Source: Bradyrhizobium sp. 1(2017) (lineage in GTDB: Bacteria > Pseudomonadota > Alphaproteobacteria > Rhizobiales > Xanthobacteraceae). Taken from it: a stretch of 64,000 nt of DNA. Of this stretch, positions 17,521-25,800 are shown piece by piece (within the stretch, counting starts at the first letter, position 1; every line of letters begins with the position of its first letter). The stretch covers positions 1,570,001 through 1,634,000 of the forward strand of contig NZ_CP050022.2 in assembly GCF_011602485.2 (NCBI RefSeq), written 5' to 3'. Under the pieces are notes generated by a model that was not told the origin of the DNA, did no database searches, and saw only the letters and a program-made list of their open reading frames with translations. The translations under genes and the position numbers were made by a program.

Positions 17521-20500
17521 TCATGCTTTGGCCAGCGCCGGTGCGAACACCACCTCGATCAGCGTGCCGGAATTGCCCGCGCTCTTGATGTTGAACTGGG
17601 CGCGGTTGGCTTCGACCAGGGCCTTGGTCAGCGACAGGCTCAGCGCCGAGCTGTCCGCGGCGTCGCCGGGCGGCGGGGTGCGGAACGGCTCCATCGCGGC
17701 GGCGAGCTCGCGCTCGCTGAGGCCATGGCCGGTGTCGCGGATGCGCAGCGCGATCTCGCCGCGGTCGGTCAGTGCGGTCGAGACGATGACCTGGCCGCCG
17801 GCGCTGGCGAGTCGGATCGAGTTGGAGATCAGATTCATGCTGATCTGCCGCATCGCGCGCGCGTCCGCGCTCACCTGCGGCAGCGCATGCGCGAGCGAGG
17901 TGCGGATGATGATGCGTTCGCGATTGGCCTGCGGCTGCATCACCGTCACGCAGGCCTCGACCAGGTCGTTGAGGTTGAGGTTCGCGAAGTTGAGGTCGAG
18001 CTTGCCGGTCTCGATCCGCGACAGCTCCAGCAGGTCGTCGATGATGGCGATGACGCGCTCGCCGGAGGCGCGGATGTCCTTCATGTATTCGCCATAGCGC
18101 TCGTTGCCGAGCGTGCCGAAGCGTTCGGAGATCATCACCTCGGCAAAGCCGATGATCGCGTTGAGCGGCGTGCGGATCTCGTGGCTGATCCGCGCCAGCA
18201 TGTCGGCCTTGGCATTCGCCGCGCCGTCGGCGAGACGGCGGGCCCGCGTCAGCTCGCTCTCGCCCTTCTTGCTCTGGGAGAGATCGCGGAACACGGCGAA
18301 GAAGTTCGGCCCGTCCGGCCGCGTGCGGCCCATGATCATCGCGAGCGGAATGACGCCGCCCTTTTTCTCGCGGCCCAGCACCTCGCGGCCGTGGTCGAGC
18401 AGGCTCGCAATGTCCTGGCTCTTCACGCTGTCGAGATAGTCGGCGACGATCTGCTGGCTCTCGGGCGCGAACAGCGTCACCAGGTTCTGCTCGAGCAGCG
18501 CCTGGCCGTCATAGCCGAACAGCGCCTCGGCACTGCGGTTGCAGGCGTGGATATTGCCCTCGGCATCGAACATCACGATGCCCTCGGCCGTGGTGTCCAG
18601 GATCGCGGCGAGATCCTCCGCGTCGGCGTCGCCGGCGGCGGGCTCGAGCTCGGGTGCAAAGGGGAAGGATTCTTCGACGAGGGTTTCGGTGACGACAGTC
18701 CCGGCAACAACCGGCGGCGCGGCGATGACGGGTGCCGCTGGCGGCAGCGCGCAGACCAGCGCATGTGCGCTGTCGCCGTCCCAGTCGATCGTGTGCAGAT
18801 GCGCGTCGCAGGTCGCGAGCGGCGCTTCACCGTTTGCCGCCGTCGCGCTGATCGTCACCGGCGTGCCCGCCTGCGAGGTGCTGCTGGCCGCTGAGACGCC
18901 CGGCTCGACATAGAGCGCGTCGAGCCCGCCGGCATCGTCCAGCGCGCCGAGATTTGCATAGCCCAGGCGCGCGAGGAAGGCGGGGTTGGCGTAGAGCAGG
19001 CGGTCGAGGCGGTAGATCAGGATGCCCGTCGGCATGAGATCGAGCAGCGCGCGGTCGCGTGCGGGCGCACCGCGGGCCGGCGGCGCGGGCTCGCTCAGCC
19101 ATTCGGCTGCGGCTTGCTGCGCCGCGTGCTCCGGCGGCTCGGGCGTGATCTCCGCGGCCGGCGGCTCGACGGCATCGGCCGCGATCGTCTCGCGCTCGCG
19201 TTCGAGGCGCTCGGACAATTGCCGGGCGAGCTCGTTAAACGCGCTGTTCTCGACCGGCGTCAGCGTCGGCGCTCTCTGGTCACCTTGTGACCTCTGGTCA
19301 CCTTGTGACCGGGGATCGCCGGGCGGGCGGAAGGGCACGACGTTGGGAGGCGTTTCCACTGGGGTTTCCACGGACGGCTCGGGATCGGTTGGGGGTGAGT
19401 TCGCTTCGGGTTCGGGCAGTTCGGGCTCTGGCTCAGGCGGCGCGATCGGCGGAGGCGGTGCCTCTGCCACGGGCTCCGGCTCTGGTTCTGGCGCGACGAC
19501 GTCGGCGGAACGGCCATGCTGCACCGGCGGCCCGGTCCGCTTTTCGAAACGCCGGAGCGCTTCGAGCCGGTTCAGGCCGTCGAGATCGCGGCAGACGCCA
19601 AATCCCTTGAAGCCCGCGAAGTTGCGCGCGCGGTCATAGACCGGAAGACCCGCAAGCTCGACCGCCAGACGCTCGTCGCCATCGGCTGGCCAGTTCACGG
19701 TGATGCCGGCCCAGGTGTCGTGGCTCTCGAGCGCCTTTGCAACGCGGCCTTGCGGATCGAGCGCGAAGTCCGCGGCGATCTCGCGCCAGGGCCGGCCGAA
19801 GCCCGAGGCGGTGTGCGCGCCCATCAGGCCGACGAATTCGCCGGAGAGAAGCACAAAGCGGCCCTCGTCATCCGTCTGCCAGAGGAAGCGCAGCGGATGT
19901 TGACGCGGTGCGGGCGGCTCATGGCCCGACGGCGGCTCGACCATGCCCATCGTGATCGGCGCAGCCTGCGGCGACACGATGGCCTCTGCGCAGTTTTCAA
20001 CCGGAGTTTCGGCGACGGCCTCGACGGCCTGCTCGGGCACCGGGTCTTGCAGAGCCTCTGCGCCCGCTTCGCTCGCGGCCGGTTCGGATGCGAGCGTCGT
20101 CGGCGCGGCCGGTTCGGTGGCGTCGATCGGCTCCGCGAAGGCGTCGAACAAGGCGATGCCGGCCGGCGCATGCTGCGATGGCGGCGGCGCGCTTGGCATC
20201 TCGGCTTCCTGCCGCGCGGGTTCGGCCTTTGCTTCGGCCACCGCATCCGGCACGCCTTCGGCCGCGGGCGAGTCATGCGCGGCATCCTGTGCGGCGTGGG
20301 GCGCGATCAGCGCGATGAGGCCGATATCGGCGCCGGTGCCGACCCGTTGCAGCACCATCTGGCCGATGCCGATCGGCGTCTCGGCGCGGCCGCGTGCCAG
20401 CGCATCGCTGCGCGCCTGCTCGAGACCGGCTTCGCCGAGATCGCGAAAGCCGAGCAGCGCGCGCGCGGCTTCGCTGGCGCCGACGAACAGGCCGTCGGGC

Positions 20501-20958
20501 GCGAATGCCGCCATCGGCACCGTGGCGCCGGCGACGAGGCGATGCAGCCGCTCGATCAGCGGCATGCTGCGCAAGGCCGGATCCATCGCGGTGATGAGCA
20601 CGGCAGATCTCTCGCTAAAATGGCCGCCATCGGCAAAGTCGAGCCGCGCGCAGGCGCAGGTCATCAGCGCGCCGAGCCGGGCGCCGAAGCCGCGCAGCCG
20701 TTCGAGCCGCACGCCGCCGCCTGCCGGCAGGCTGCGCGCGAGGCGTGCGACCTGGCGGCGGTGGCTGTCCGCGGGGCCGAACACCTTGTCCGCGAGCGCC
20801 GTGGCGTGCGCCGCGCCGAACAGCCTGGCGCCGACCGGATTGGCCCACAGCACGCGCGCGCCGTCGATCGACCACAGCCAGGTGGCCAGCGGAGACGTCG
20901 CGTGCACGGCCAGCCGGGGATCGTCCACGCCTCGCAACTGGAAATCCGAACTCTTCAT
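17521..20958 (-). CDS. large PAS-domain sensor histidine kinase (PdhS/PleC-like)
   Basis: A 1145-residue soluble kinase with no membrane segment. PAS-like folds are seen near residues 20-90, 135-200, 360-450 and 640-690, and a clear PAS at about 770-880 (LAAILDTTAEGIVMFDAEGNIHACNRSAEALFGY). Long Ala/Pro/Glu-rich linkers separate them. The phospho-acceptor is H926 in LARISHEIRTPLNAIIGFAEVM, with N box MRQISMNLISNSIRLA and G1 RIRDTGHGLSE; the second glycine box is poor (SSALSLSLTKAL). The HisKA sequence resembles the PleC/DivJ/PdhS cell-cycle kinases that act on DivK, which is an inference. The gene is followed by, and convergent with nothing on, the same strand, so it seems to stand alone. Confidence 0.85.
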   Translation of the reverse strand: MKSSDFQLRGVDDPRLAVHATSPLATWLWSIDGARVLWANPVGARLFGAAHATALADKVFGPADSHRRQVARLARSLPAGGGVRLERLRGFGARLGALMTCACARLDFADGGHFSERSAVLITAMDPALRSMPLIERLHRLVAGATVPMAAFAPDGLFVGASEAARALLGFRDLGEAGLEQARSDALARGRAETPIGIGQMVLQRVGTGADIGLIALIAPHAAQDAAHDSPAAEGVPDAVAEAKAEPARQEAEMPSAPPPSQHAPAGIALFDAFAEPIDATEPAAPTTLASEPAASEAGAEALQDPVPEQAVEAVAETPVENCAEAIVSPQAAPITMGMVEPPSGHEPPAPRQHPLRFLWQTDDEGRFVLLSGEFVGLMGAHTASGFGRPWREIAADFALDPQGRVAKALESHDTWAGITVNWPADGDERLAVELAGLPVYDRARNFAGFKGFGVCRDLDGLNRLEALRRFEKRTGPPVQHGRSADVVAPEPEPEPVAEAPPPPIAPPEPEPELPEPEANSPPTDPEPSVETPVETPPNVVPFRPPGDPRSQGDQRSQGDQRAPTLTPVENSAFNELARQLSERLERERETIAADAVEPPAAEITPEPPEHAAQQAAAEWLSEPAPPARGAPARDRALLDLMPTGILIYRLDRLLYANPAFLARLGYANLGALDDAGGLDALYVEPGVSAASSTSQAGTPVTISATAANGEAPLATCDAHLHTIDWDGDSAHALVCALPPAAPVIAAPPVVAGTVVTETLVEESFPFAPELEPAAGDADAEDLAAILDTTAEGIVMFDAEGNIHACNRSAEALFGYDGQALLEQNLVTLFAPESQQIVADYLDSVKSQDIASLLDHGREVLGREKKGGVIPLAMIMGRTRPDGPNFFAVFRDLSQSKKGESELTRARRLADGAANAKADMLARISHEIRTPLNAIIGFAEVMISERFGTLGNERYGEYMKDIRASGERVIAIIDDLLELSRIETGKLDLNFANLNLNDLVEACVTVMQPQANRERIIIRTSLAHALPQVSADARAMRQISMNLISNSIRLASAGGQVIVSTALTDRGEIALRIRDTGHGLSERELAAAMEPFRTPPPGDAADSSALSLSLTKALVEANRAQFNIKSAGNSGTLIEVVFAPALAKA

Positions 20959-21568
20959 CCGACCGGCTTTAAGCCTCGCAAGCGTCCCAAGGGGGCGGCT
21001 GCCGGGAAGGACAGCCTTAAGAAAGGGTTAGTATCGCCCGCAGCCACGGGCAGGTCCACGGCCCGGCCCCGGAGGAGGCCCCCTAAGCCGCGATAACCTT
21101 AATGTGCCCAACCCCGCAAGCCGCCGCCCGCTTCATCCAAGGGATTCGGAGGCGGGGCGGCAGGCGCGGCGCGGTTGCAAGACAAGGCGTCGGACGCCCT
21201 CAGCTCGTCATTCCCCGGCGCGCGGACGCGAACCCGGAATCCATCAGGTTGCAGAAATGACGGTGGAATGAATCCGAGGCTCCCTCGCTTCGCTCGGGCA
21301 AACGACGGGACTCCATTACCTCAACCCCCGGTTCCCCGTTCCGGGAACCTCACCCTTGCCGGGATTAAATTTCGCAACGCACCCGTCTGGCGCGTTGCGA
21401 TGCACAATGTTGACATGATAGGCAGCCACAATGCTGGGCGCTGGGCGAGCCATCTCCTTTGTATCGCGTTTCCAGTCTTCGTTCCCGCTCAATGCGAGGG
21501 CCCGTGCTCGGGGCCGGCGGGCGCGCCAGAAGGCTCACTCCATTTTTTCATTAGCGTGAGGGACCAAC
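20959..21568. other. 610-base intergenic stretch before the phasin gene
   Basis: No gene is supported. It contains a degenerate R2-type inverted repeat at 21206-21263 (cgtcattcccc ... aatgacgg), a perfect inverted repeat GGTTCCC-N6-GGGAACC at 21330-21349, and near 21412 a TTGACA hexamer that may be the phasin promoter -35 box. The phasin ribosome site is GTGAGGGA before 21569. Confidence 0.5.
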
Positions 21569-22003
21569 ATGACAGGTGCGACTGATCCGTTTTCTGCCTC
21601 GATCATCCCGTTCGAGGTTCCCGAGCAGATGCGTGCGTTCGCCGAGAAGGGCGTGTCGCAGGCCCGCGAGAACTACGCCAAGTTCAAGGACGCCGCCGAG
21701 AGCCACAACGGCACCGTCGAGGCCGTGTTCACCTGCGCCAACAAGGGCGCGAGCGAGTACACCGCCAAGCTGGTGGAGTTCATGAAGGCCAATTCGAGCG
21801 CCCAGCTGGACTTCGCCCAGCAGCTGTTCGGCGCCAAATCGCCGACGGAAGCGCTGGAGCTGTGGACCGGCCACACCCGCAAGCAGCTCGAGACCTTCCA
21901 GTCCCAGGCCAAGGAGCTGGTCGAGCTCACCCAGCGCGTCGCCGCCGAGACCGCCGAGCCGATCAAGGCCAACGCCTCGAAGTACTATCATCCCGCCGCC
22001 TGA
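21569..22003 (+). CDS. phasin family protein
   Basis: A 144-residue, almost fully helical protein of the Phasin_2 type. After a short start comes IIPFEVPEQMRAFAEKGVSQARENYAKFKDAAE, then a long amphipathic region with LELWTGHTRKQLETFQSQAKELVELTQRVAAETAEPIKANASKY. Phasins coat polyhydroxybutyrate granules and steady their size. A granule role is likely because rhizobia store PHB, but no PHB synthase gene lies in the window. A strong terminator follows. Confidence 0.92.
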   Translation: MTGATDPFSASIIPFEVPEQMRAFAEKGVSQARENYAKFKDAAESHNGTVEAVFTCANKGASEYTAKLVEFMKANSSAQLDFAQQLFGAKSPTEALELWTGHTRKQLETFQSQAKELVELTQRVAAETAEPIKANASKYYHPAA

Positions 22004-22027
22004 GCGGATCGGATTGATTTGATTAAG

Positions 22028-22052
22028 AAACCCGGGCCCAGCGCCCGGGTTT
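22028..22052 (+). terminator. intrinsic terminator of the phasin gene
   Basis: AAACCCGGGC pairs with GCCCGGGTTT around CCAGC and runs into TGTTTTGG. Confidence 0.9.
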
Positions 22053-22194
22053 TGTTTTGGAAATAACGCTGTTCGAGGAGCGATTCTCAGGCTTTGCGGC
22101 CTTGCCAAAAACGCCCGTTGCACCTAGTTTCCGCCCCGTCCAGCCCCCTTGGCAACGGCCCTTAAGGGCGTCCCAAGGCGCGGCTCGCCAGGAT

Positions 22195-22271
22195 GCAGTT
22201 GTAGCTCAGTTGGTTAGAGCGCCTGTCTGTGGAACAGGAGGTCGGTGGTTCGAGCCCACCCAACTGTACCA
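22195..22271 (+). tRNA. tRNA-His (GTG)
   Basis: A 77-base cloverleaf. The acceptor GCAGTTG pairs with CAACTGT (first pair G-U), the D arm is GCTCAGTTGGTTAGAGC, the anticodon stem CCTGT/ACAGG holds loop CTGTGGA with anticodon GTG, and the T arm is GGTGG-TTCGAGC-CCACC. CCA is encoded. The discriminator is A73 and the base before position 1 is T, so the usual G-1:C73 pair of tRNA-His is missing, as in other alphaproteobacteria. Confidence 0.97.
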
Positions 22272-22284
22272 GCGCTCCTAATCC

Positions 22285-22600
22285 CCCCATCGCATTGATC
22301 TGCGCCGTACCCGCAAGCTCAATCAGTTCGACGATCTTGCCATCCTGAAATCTGAGCAGGTCAGAGCTCGGTGCTGAACGTCTTTCCAGTTGAACGGTCG
22401 CGAACGTCAATGCGCAAATGGACCGCGGCGCGATCACCGTCGACCAGCTCGGCTTCCTGTCAGTTCGACCGTGCTCTTGTCGGCCCATCAGGGGGAATGC
22501 GCCATCAGGATGAAGGCTGTCACCAAGCCATCGACGTCGCCGCGCTGCGTAGGCGTGGCGTGCCCGACCAATGCGAGCATGTCTTCGCGTCGTCCGATGT
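22285..22600 (-). pseudogene. decayed SnoaL/NTF2-like gene
   Basis: Reading the minus strand in successive frames gives the parts of one SnoaL-like protein: REDMLALVGHATPTQRGDVDGLV (frame 1), HPDGAFPLMG (frame 2), EAELVDGDRAAVHLRIDVRD and RSTGKTFSTEL (frame 3), then DLLRFQDGKIVELIELAGTA with QINAMG (frame 2 again). At least two frameshifts break it. The last codons reach to within about 15 bases of the tRNA-His 3' end. It is a dead gene and there is no evidence for a rescued product. Confidence 0.7.
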
Positions 22601-22811
22601 TGCCCTCCTTGCAACGGGTATCAGGCAGATTGGCGACCTTTGCGTGTAAGGGCAAAGTGATCGTGTTGTTGCGCGGCGGCGCGCCACAGCACGATCGTTG
22701 GTTTTCGTTCCCGGGCTTTGGCGGAAAACGGCGGCGAGCACCGGCGAACCTTTTCATGCCCCCAGGTGTTTGTAGCTGCGGCAGGACAGACAACGCTGAG
22801 GGAGCTGAGCT

Positions 22812-22886
22812 ATGAACGGAATTATCTATATCATCGGGCTAATCGTCGTGATTGGTGCGGTGCTCTCTTTCCTGGGCCTGCGCTGA
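22812..22886 (+). CDS. single-helix membrane microprotein, 24 residues
   Basis: The entire product is MNGIIYIIGLIVVIGAVLSF followed by LGLR. It is one transmembrane helix with two Gly positions and a basic end. A GGGAG ribosome site is located nine bases upstream of the ATG. Very similar short proteins are, to my memory, annotated in many rhizobia, so it is likely real despite its size. The topology is probably N-out/C-in by the positive-inside rule. The function is unknown. Confidence 0.65.
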   Translation: MNGIIYIIGLIVVIGAVLSFLGLR

Positions 22887-22941
22887 TCGATTGTTGGCTT
22901 TGGCGAGGCCGTTCGGCGCCGACGTAAAAGCCCCGGACGCC

Positions 22942-23240
22942 TCACCGCGCCACCACCACACCACTGCCGGCAACGTCACCGCCGCCAGCAGCGTCCCCAA
23001 CGCCACTGCGCCCGACACCGGGTTCACCAGCCGCTGATACTGGACCGCGAAAATGTACGCGTTGTCGCCGGTCGGCATCGCCGCGAGCAGCACGACGATG
23101 CCGACTGCGGTTGGCGGTGGGATCAGCACGAAGGCGACCACCGGGCGTCGCCGGGAGTTCGATCGCACCCATCACCGCTATGCTCCTCGTCTGTGATTTC
23201 GAAGCGGAAGAAACGCGCAGAGCGATCAGCTGCATCAACA
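22942..23240 (-). pseudogene. broken copy of the 3' end of the AEC transporter gene
   Basis: The bases match the end of the intact transporter gene at 24856 onward, beginning at its stop codon (ctcaccgcgccaccaccac) with an estimated 85-90 percent identity over the first 180 bases. The reading frame keeps AAMPTGDNAYIFAVQYQRLV and NPVSGAVALGTLLAAVTLP, then loses homology through small indels. Beyond 23160 the match to the intact gene (around 25081-25170) is still visible but out of frame. Confidence 0.85.
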
Positions 23241-23383
23241 TTTCTGGCTTGGTTTGCTCATCCTCCGCGATGTAGCCTTCGCGCATTGCGATCTGCGCCG
23301 ATGGCATACTCATCCCAATGACCTCGGCCGCATCGCGTCTAGTCGTCCCGAGGAATTCGAGCGCAACAATCGTTGGGGATCTC

Positions 23384-23971
23384 ATGTCGAACTCCGATCT
23401 CGCGTTGTCGATCGCGCTCGGTGTCGGTCTTGCGGCCGCGACGGGCTTCCGGGTCTTCCTGCCGATGCTGGTTGCCAGCGTGGCCGCTTACTCGGGCTCG
23501 CTTCCTCTGGGCGACGGCTTTGCGTGGCTTGGAACACCTGCTGCAATGCTGATGCTTGGCGTGGCCGCGCTCCTGGAGGTCGGTGCGTATTTCATTCCCG
23601 GCGTGGACAATCTGCTCGATGTCATCGCCGCGCCTGTTGCCGTGATCGCCGGAGCCATCGTATCGGCGGCGACCATGGCAGATCTTCCACCGATGATGAA
23701 ATGGACGGCCGCCATCGTCGCGGGTGGCGGCGCGGCCGGCATCGTGCATGGCGTCACCGCGGCCCTGCGGGCCAAATCGACGGTCCTGACGGCTGGCCTC
23801 GGCAACTCGACCGTTGCGACCGCCGAACTGGGCGGTGCACTCCTCGTATCGCTTCTTGCTTTGGCTGCGCCGGTTGCCGCCTTCGTGCTCGTCGTTTTGA
23901 TGCTCTGGCTGGCGATACGATTGATCCTGCGCCTGCGCAGGTCAGCTCCTCGCACGGATGCACCGAAGTGA
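23384..23971 (+). CDS. DUF4126 family membrane protein
   Basis: A 195-residue integral membrane protein with about five helices. It shows the family opening LALSIALGVGLAAATGFRVFLPMLVASVAA, the loop SLPLGDGFAWLGTPAAML and GIVHGVTAALRAKSTVLTAGLGN. DUF4126 has no established function. The ATG at 23384 follows TTGGGGA; the preceding in-frame residues overlap the broken transporter fragment and are not part of the family. It lies between two remnants of the AEC gene, which suggests it arrived or was moved with that duplication. Confidence 0.85.
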   Translation: MSNSDLALSIALGVGLAAATGFRVFLPMLVASVAAYSGSLPLGDGFAWLGTPAAMLMLGVAALLEVGAYFIPGVDNLLDVIAAPVAVIAGAIVSAATMADLPPMMKWTAAIVAGGGAAGIVHGVTAALRAKSTVLTAGLGNSTVATAELGGALLVSLLALAAPVAAFVLVVLMLWLAIRLILRLRRSAPRTDAPK

Positions 23972-23990
23972 TCGCGTGACCGCTCGCGCG

Positions 23991-24035
23991 GCTACCTCAT
24001 CCCCGCGACCATCACCACCACCGGCAACGGCGCCA
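23991..24035 (-). pseudogene. second short remnant of the AEC transporter 3' end
   Basis: gctacctcatccccgcgacc and the following caccaccaccggcaacg match the terminal codons of the intact gene near 24851-24890, with a few gaps. Only about 45 bases remain. It is too short for certainty, but the location between DUF4126 and tenA fits the same duplication. Confidence 0.5.
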
Positions 24036-24150
24036 TCCGCAACGCTCAAAGCCAATCTTGCCCGCTGTCACCGTAGCTCCCCGGGTCGCAATGCGGTATC
24101 GGTAGCAAGCCAAAGACGTTCATGGACAAGCAAGCCAGGCGGAAAACATC

Positions 24151-24825
24151 GTGAGTTTCTTCGAGCGTCTCAAGACAGCAGCATCCGCTGAGTGGCGGGC
24201 CTACACCGAGCATCCCTTCACGAACGGATTGGCGGACGGCTCGCTCCCCGAAGCGGCGTTTCGTCACTACCTCGTTCAGGACTACCTGTTCCTCATCGAG
24301 TTTGCTCGCGCCTACGCGCTCGCGGTCTACAAGTCGCCCAGGCTTGCCGACATGCGTGAAGCAGCGGCCGGCCTTTCGGCCATCCTCGATGTCGAGATGA
24401 ACCTGCATGTGAAGCTCTGTGCCGATTGGGGTCTATCCCCGGCCGACCTCGAACAGGCCCCTCCCGCGGCCGAGATGCTGGCCTATACACGCTACGTGCT
24501 CGACGCCGGAATGCGCGGCGATCTGCTGGCACTCAAGGTGGCGCTTGCCCCTTGCGTGATCGGATACGCGGAGATTGCAACGCGGCTCGCCTCGCTCCCC
24601 CTCGCGGGCGCCGCGACCAACGCCTACCGCGTCTGGATCGCCGAATACGCCGGCGTGCCGTACCAGGAGGTCGCTGGCAAGGCGCGGGCGCACTTGGATC
24701 ATCTCGCCGATCGCTACGCTACGCCGGCCCGCGAGGCCGAGCTGATTGCGATCTTCAAGGAAGCCACCCGGCTCGAGGCAGACTTCTGGGAGATGGCCTG
24801 GCGCGCGGGCCAGCGTGTTGAATAG
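24151..24825 (+). CDS. tenA: TenA family thiaminase II / aminopyrimidine aminohydrolase
   Basis: A 224-residue helical protein. TenA hydrolyses aminomethyl-pyrimidine to hydroxymethyl-pyrimidine so that thiamine breakdown products can be reused. The catalytic residues are all present: Asp44 in YLVQDYLFL, Cys135 in LAPCVIGYAEI, and Glu209 in LEADFWEMAW. The length matches the family. The start is GTG at 24151. No thiamine riboswitch could be found upstream and no other thi gene is near, so its expression is not explained. It sits inside the worn region between AEC fragments. Confidence 0.93.
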   Translation: MSFFERLKTAASAEWRAYTEHPFTNGLADGSLPEAAFRHYLVQDYLFLIEFARAYALAVYKSPRLADMREAAAGLSAILDVEMNLHVKLCADWGLSPADLEQAPPAAEMLAYTRYVLDAGMRGDLLALKVALAPCVIGYAEIATRLASLPLAGAATNAYRVWIAEYAGVPYQEVAGKARAHLDHLADRYATPAREAELIAIFKEATRLEADFWEMAWRAGQRVE

Positions 24826-24855
24826 CGGCTTCGGCAATCGTCAGGAGCCGCTACC

Positions 24856-25794
24856 TCACCGCGCCACCACCCACACCACCACCGGCAACGTCGCCGCCGC
24901 CAGCAGCGTCCCCAGCGCCACCGCGCCCGAGACCGGGTTCACCAGCCGCTGATACTGCACGGCAAAAATGTATGCGTTCGCGCCGGTCGGCATCGCCGCG
25001 AACAGCACGACGACGCCGGCGGCGACCGGGGGCAGGTCGAGCAGTCTCGCCAGCACGAAGGCGGCCGCCGGCATCGCCGCGAGCTTGAGTGCGCACATCA
25101 CCAGGATGCTCAGCTTCTCGCCCTTCACCTCGAAGCGGAACAGGTTGATGCCGAGCGCGATCAGCGCCGTCGGCGAGCCCGCCTGCGCGAGCAGCTCGAT
25201 GGTGCGGTCGACGACGGGGCTGAGGCCGAGGCCGGTGAAACGCCAGACCACGCCGAAGCCGATCGCCAGCATCAAGGGGTTGCGTGCGAGGTCGGCGATG
25301 ACGGGCCAGATGATCGACAGGAGCGAGCCGGTGTGCTTGCGGCTGACGAACTCCATCTGCAGCGTGCCGCAGAGCCAGAGCAGCGGCGTGTTCACCGACA
25401 GGATCAGCGCCATTGGGCCCGCCGCCTCGCTGCCGAGCGCGGAGAGCACGAGCGGAATGCCGAGCATCACGATGTTGCCGTAGACCGCGCCGATCGCGAA
25501 CACGACGCCGTCCTCGCTGGTGCCGCGCCGTGCGCGCAGCAGGACCGAGACCGCCATCGCCGCGATCCAGGTGATGGCGAGCGCGCCGTAATAGGCGCCC
25601 CACATCCTGTAGGGGCTGACGTCGGGAAATTCCGAGACGACGATGGTGCGGAAGAGGAGGGCAGGGATCGCGATGCTGAAGGCGAATTCTGAGATGCCCT
25701 TGTGCGCGCTTTCCGAGACGAAGCGAAACAGCACCGACGCATAGCCGGCCGCGATCAGCGCGAACACCGGCGCGACGATCAGCAATGTGGCCAT
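24856..25794 (-). CDS. AEC (auxin efflux carrier) family transporter
   Basis: A 312-residue permease with about ten helices, starting LLIVAPVFALIAAGYASVLFRFV and with ISEFAFSIAIPALLFRTIV in the second helix, a family hallmark. The C-terminal block AAMPTGANAYIFAVQYQRLV is typical of AEC proteins such as MdcF/YfdV. Bacterial members carry malonate, malate or lactate. It is the third gene of an operon with a CoA-transferase and a CitE-like lyase, six bases after the lyase stop, so an organic acid is the probable substrate. Its 3' end has been copied twice into the region downstream. Confidence 0.9.
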   Translation of the reverse strand: MATLLIVAPVFALIAAGYASVLFRFVSESAHKGISEFAFSIAIPALLFRTIVVSEFPDVSPYRMWGAYYGALAITWIAAMAVSVLLRARRGTSEDGVVFAIGAVYGNIVMLGIPLVLSALGSEAAGPMALILSVNTPLLWLCGTLQMEFVSRKHTGSLLSIIWPVIADLARNPLMLAIGFGVVWRFTGLGLSPVVDRTIELLAQAGSPTALIALGINLFRFEVKGEKLSILVMCALKLAAMPAAAFVLARLLDLPPVAAGVVVLFAAMPTGANAYIFAVQYQRLVNPVSGAVALGTLLAAATLPVVVWVVAR

Positions 25795-25800
25795 GCGCTT

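Noticed and set aside
24035..24150. possible thiamine riboswitch before tenA
   Set aside because: Neither the CTGAGA-like nor the ACCTGATCTGG-like core is present.
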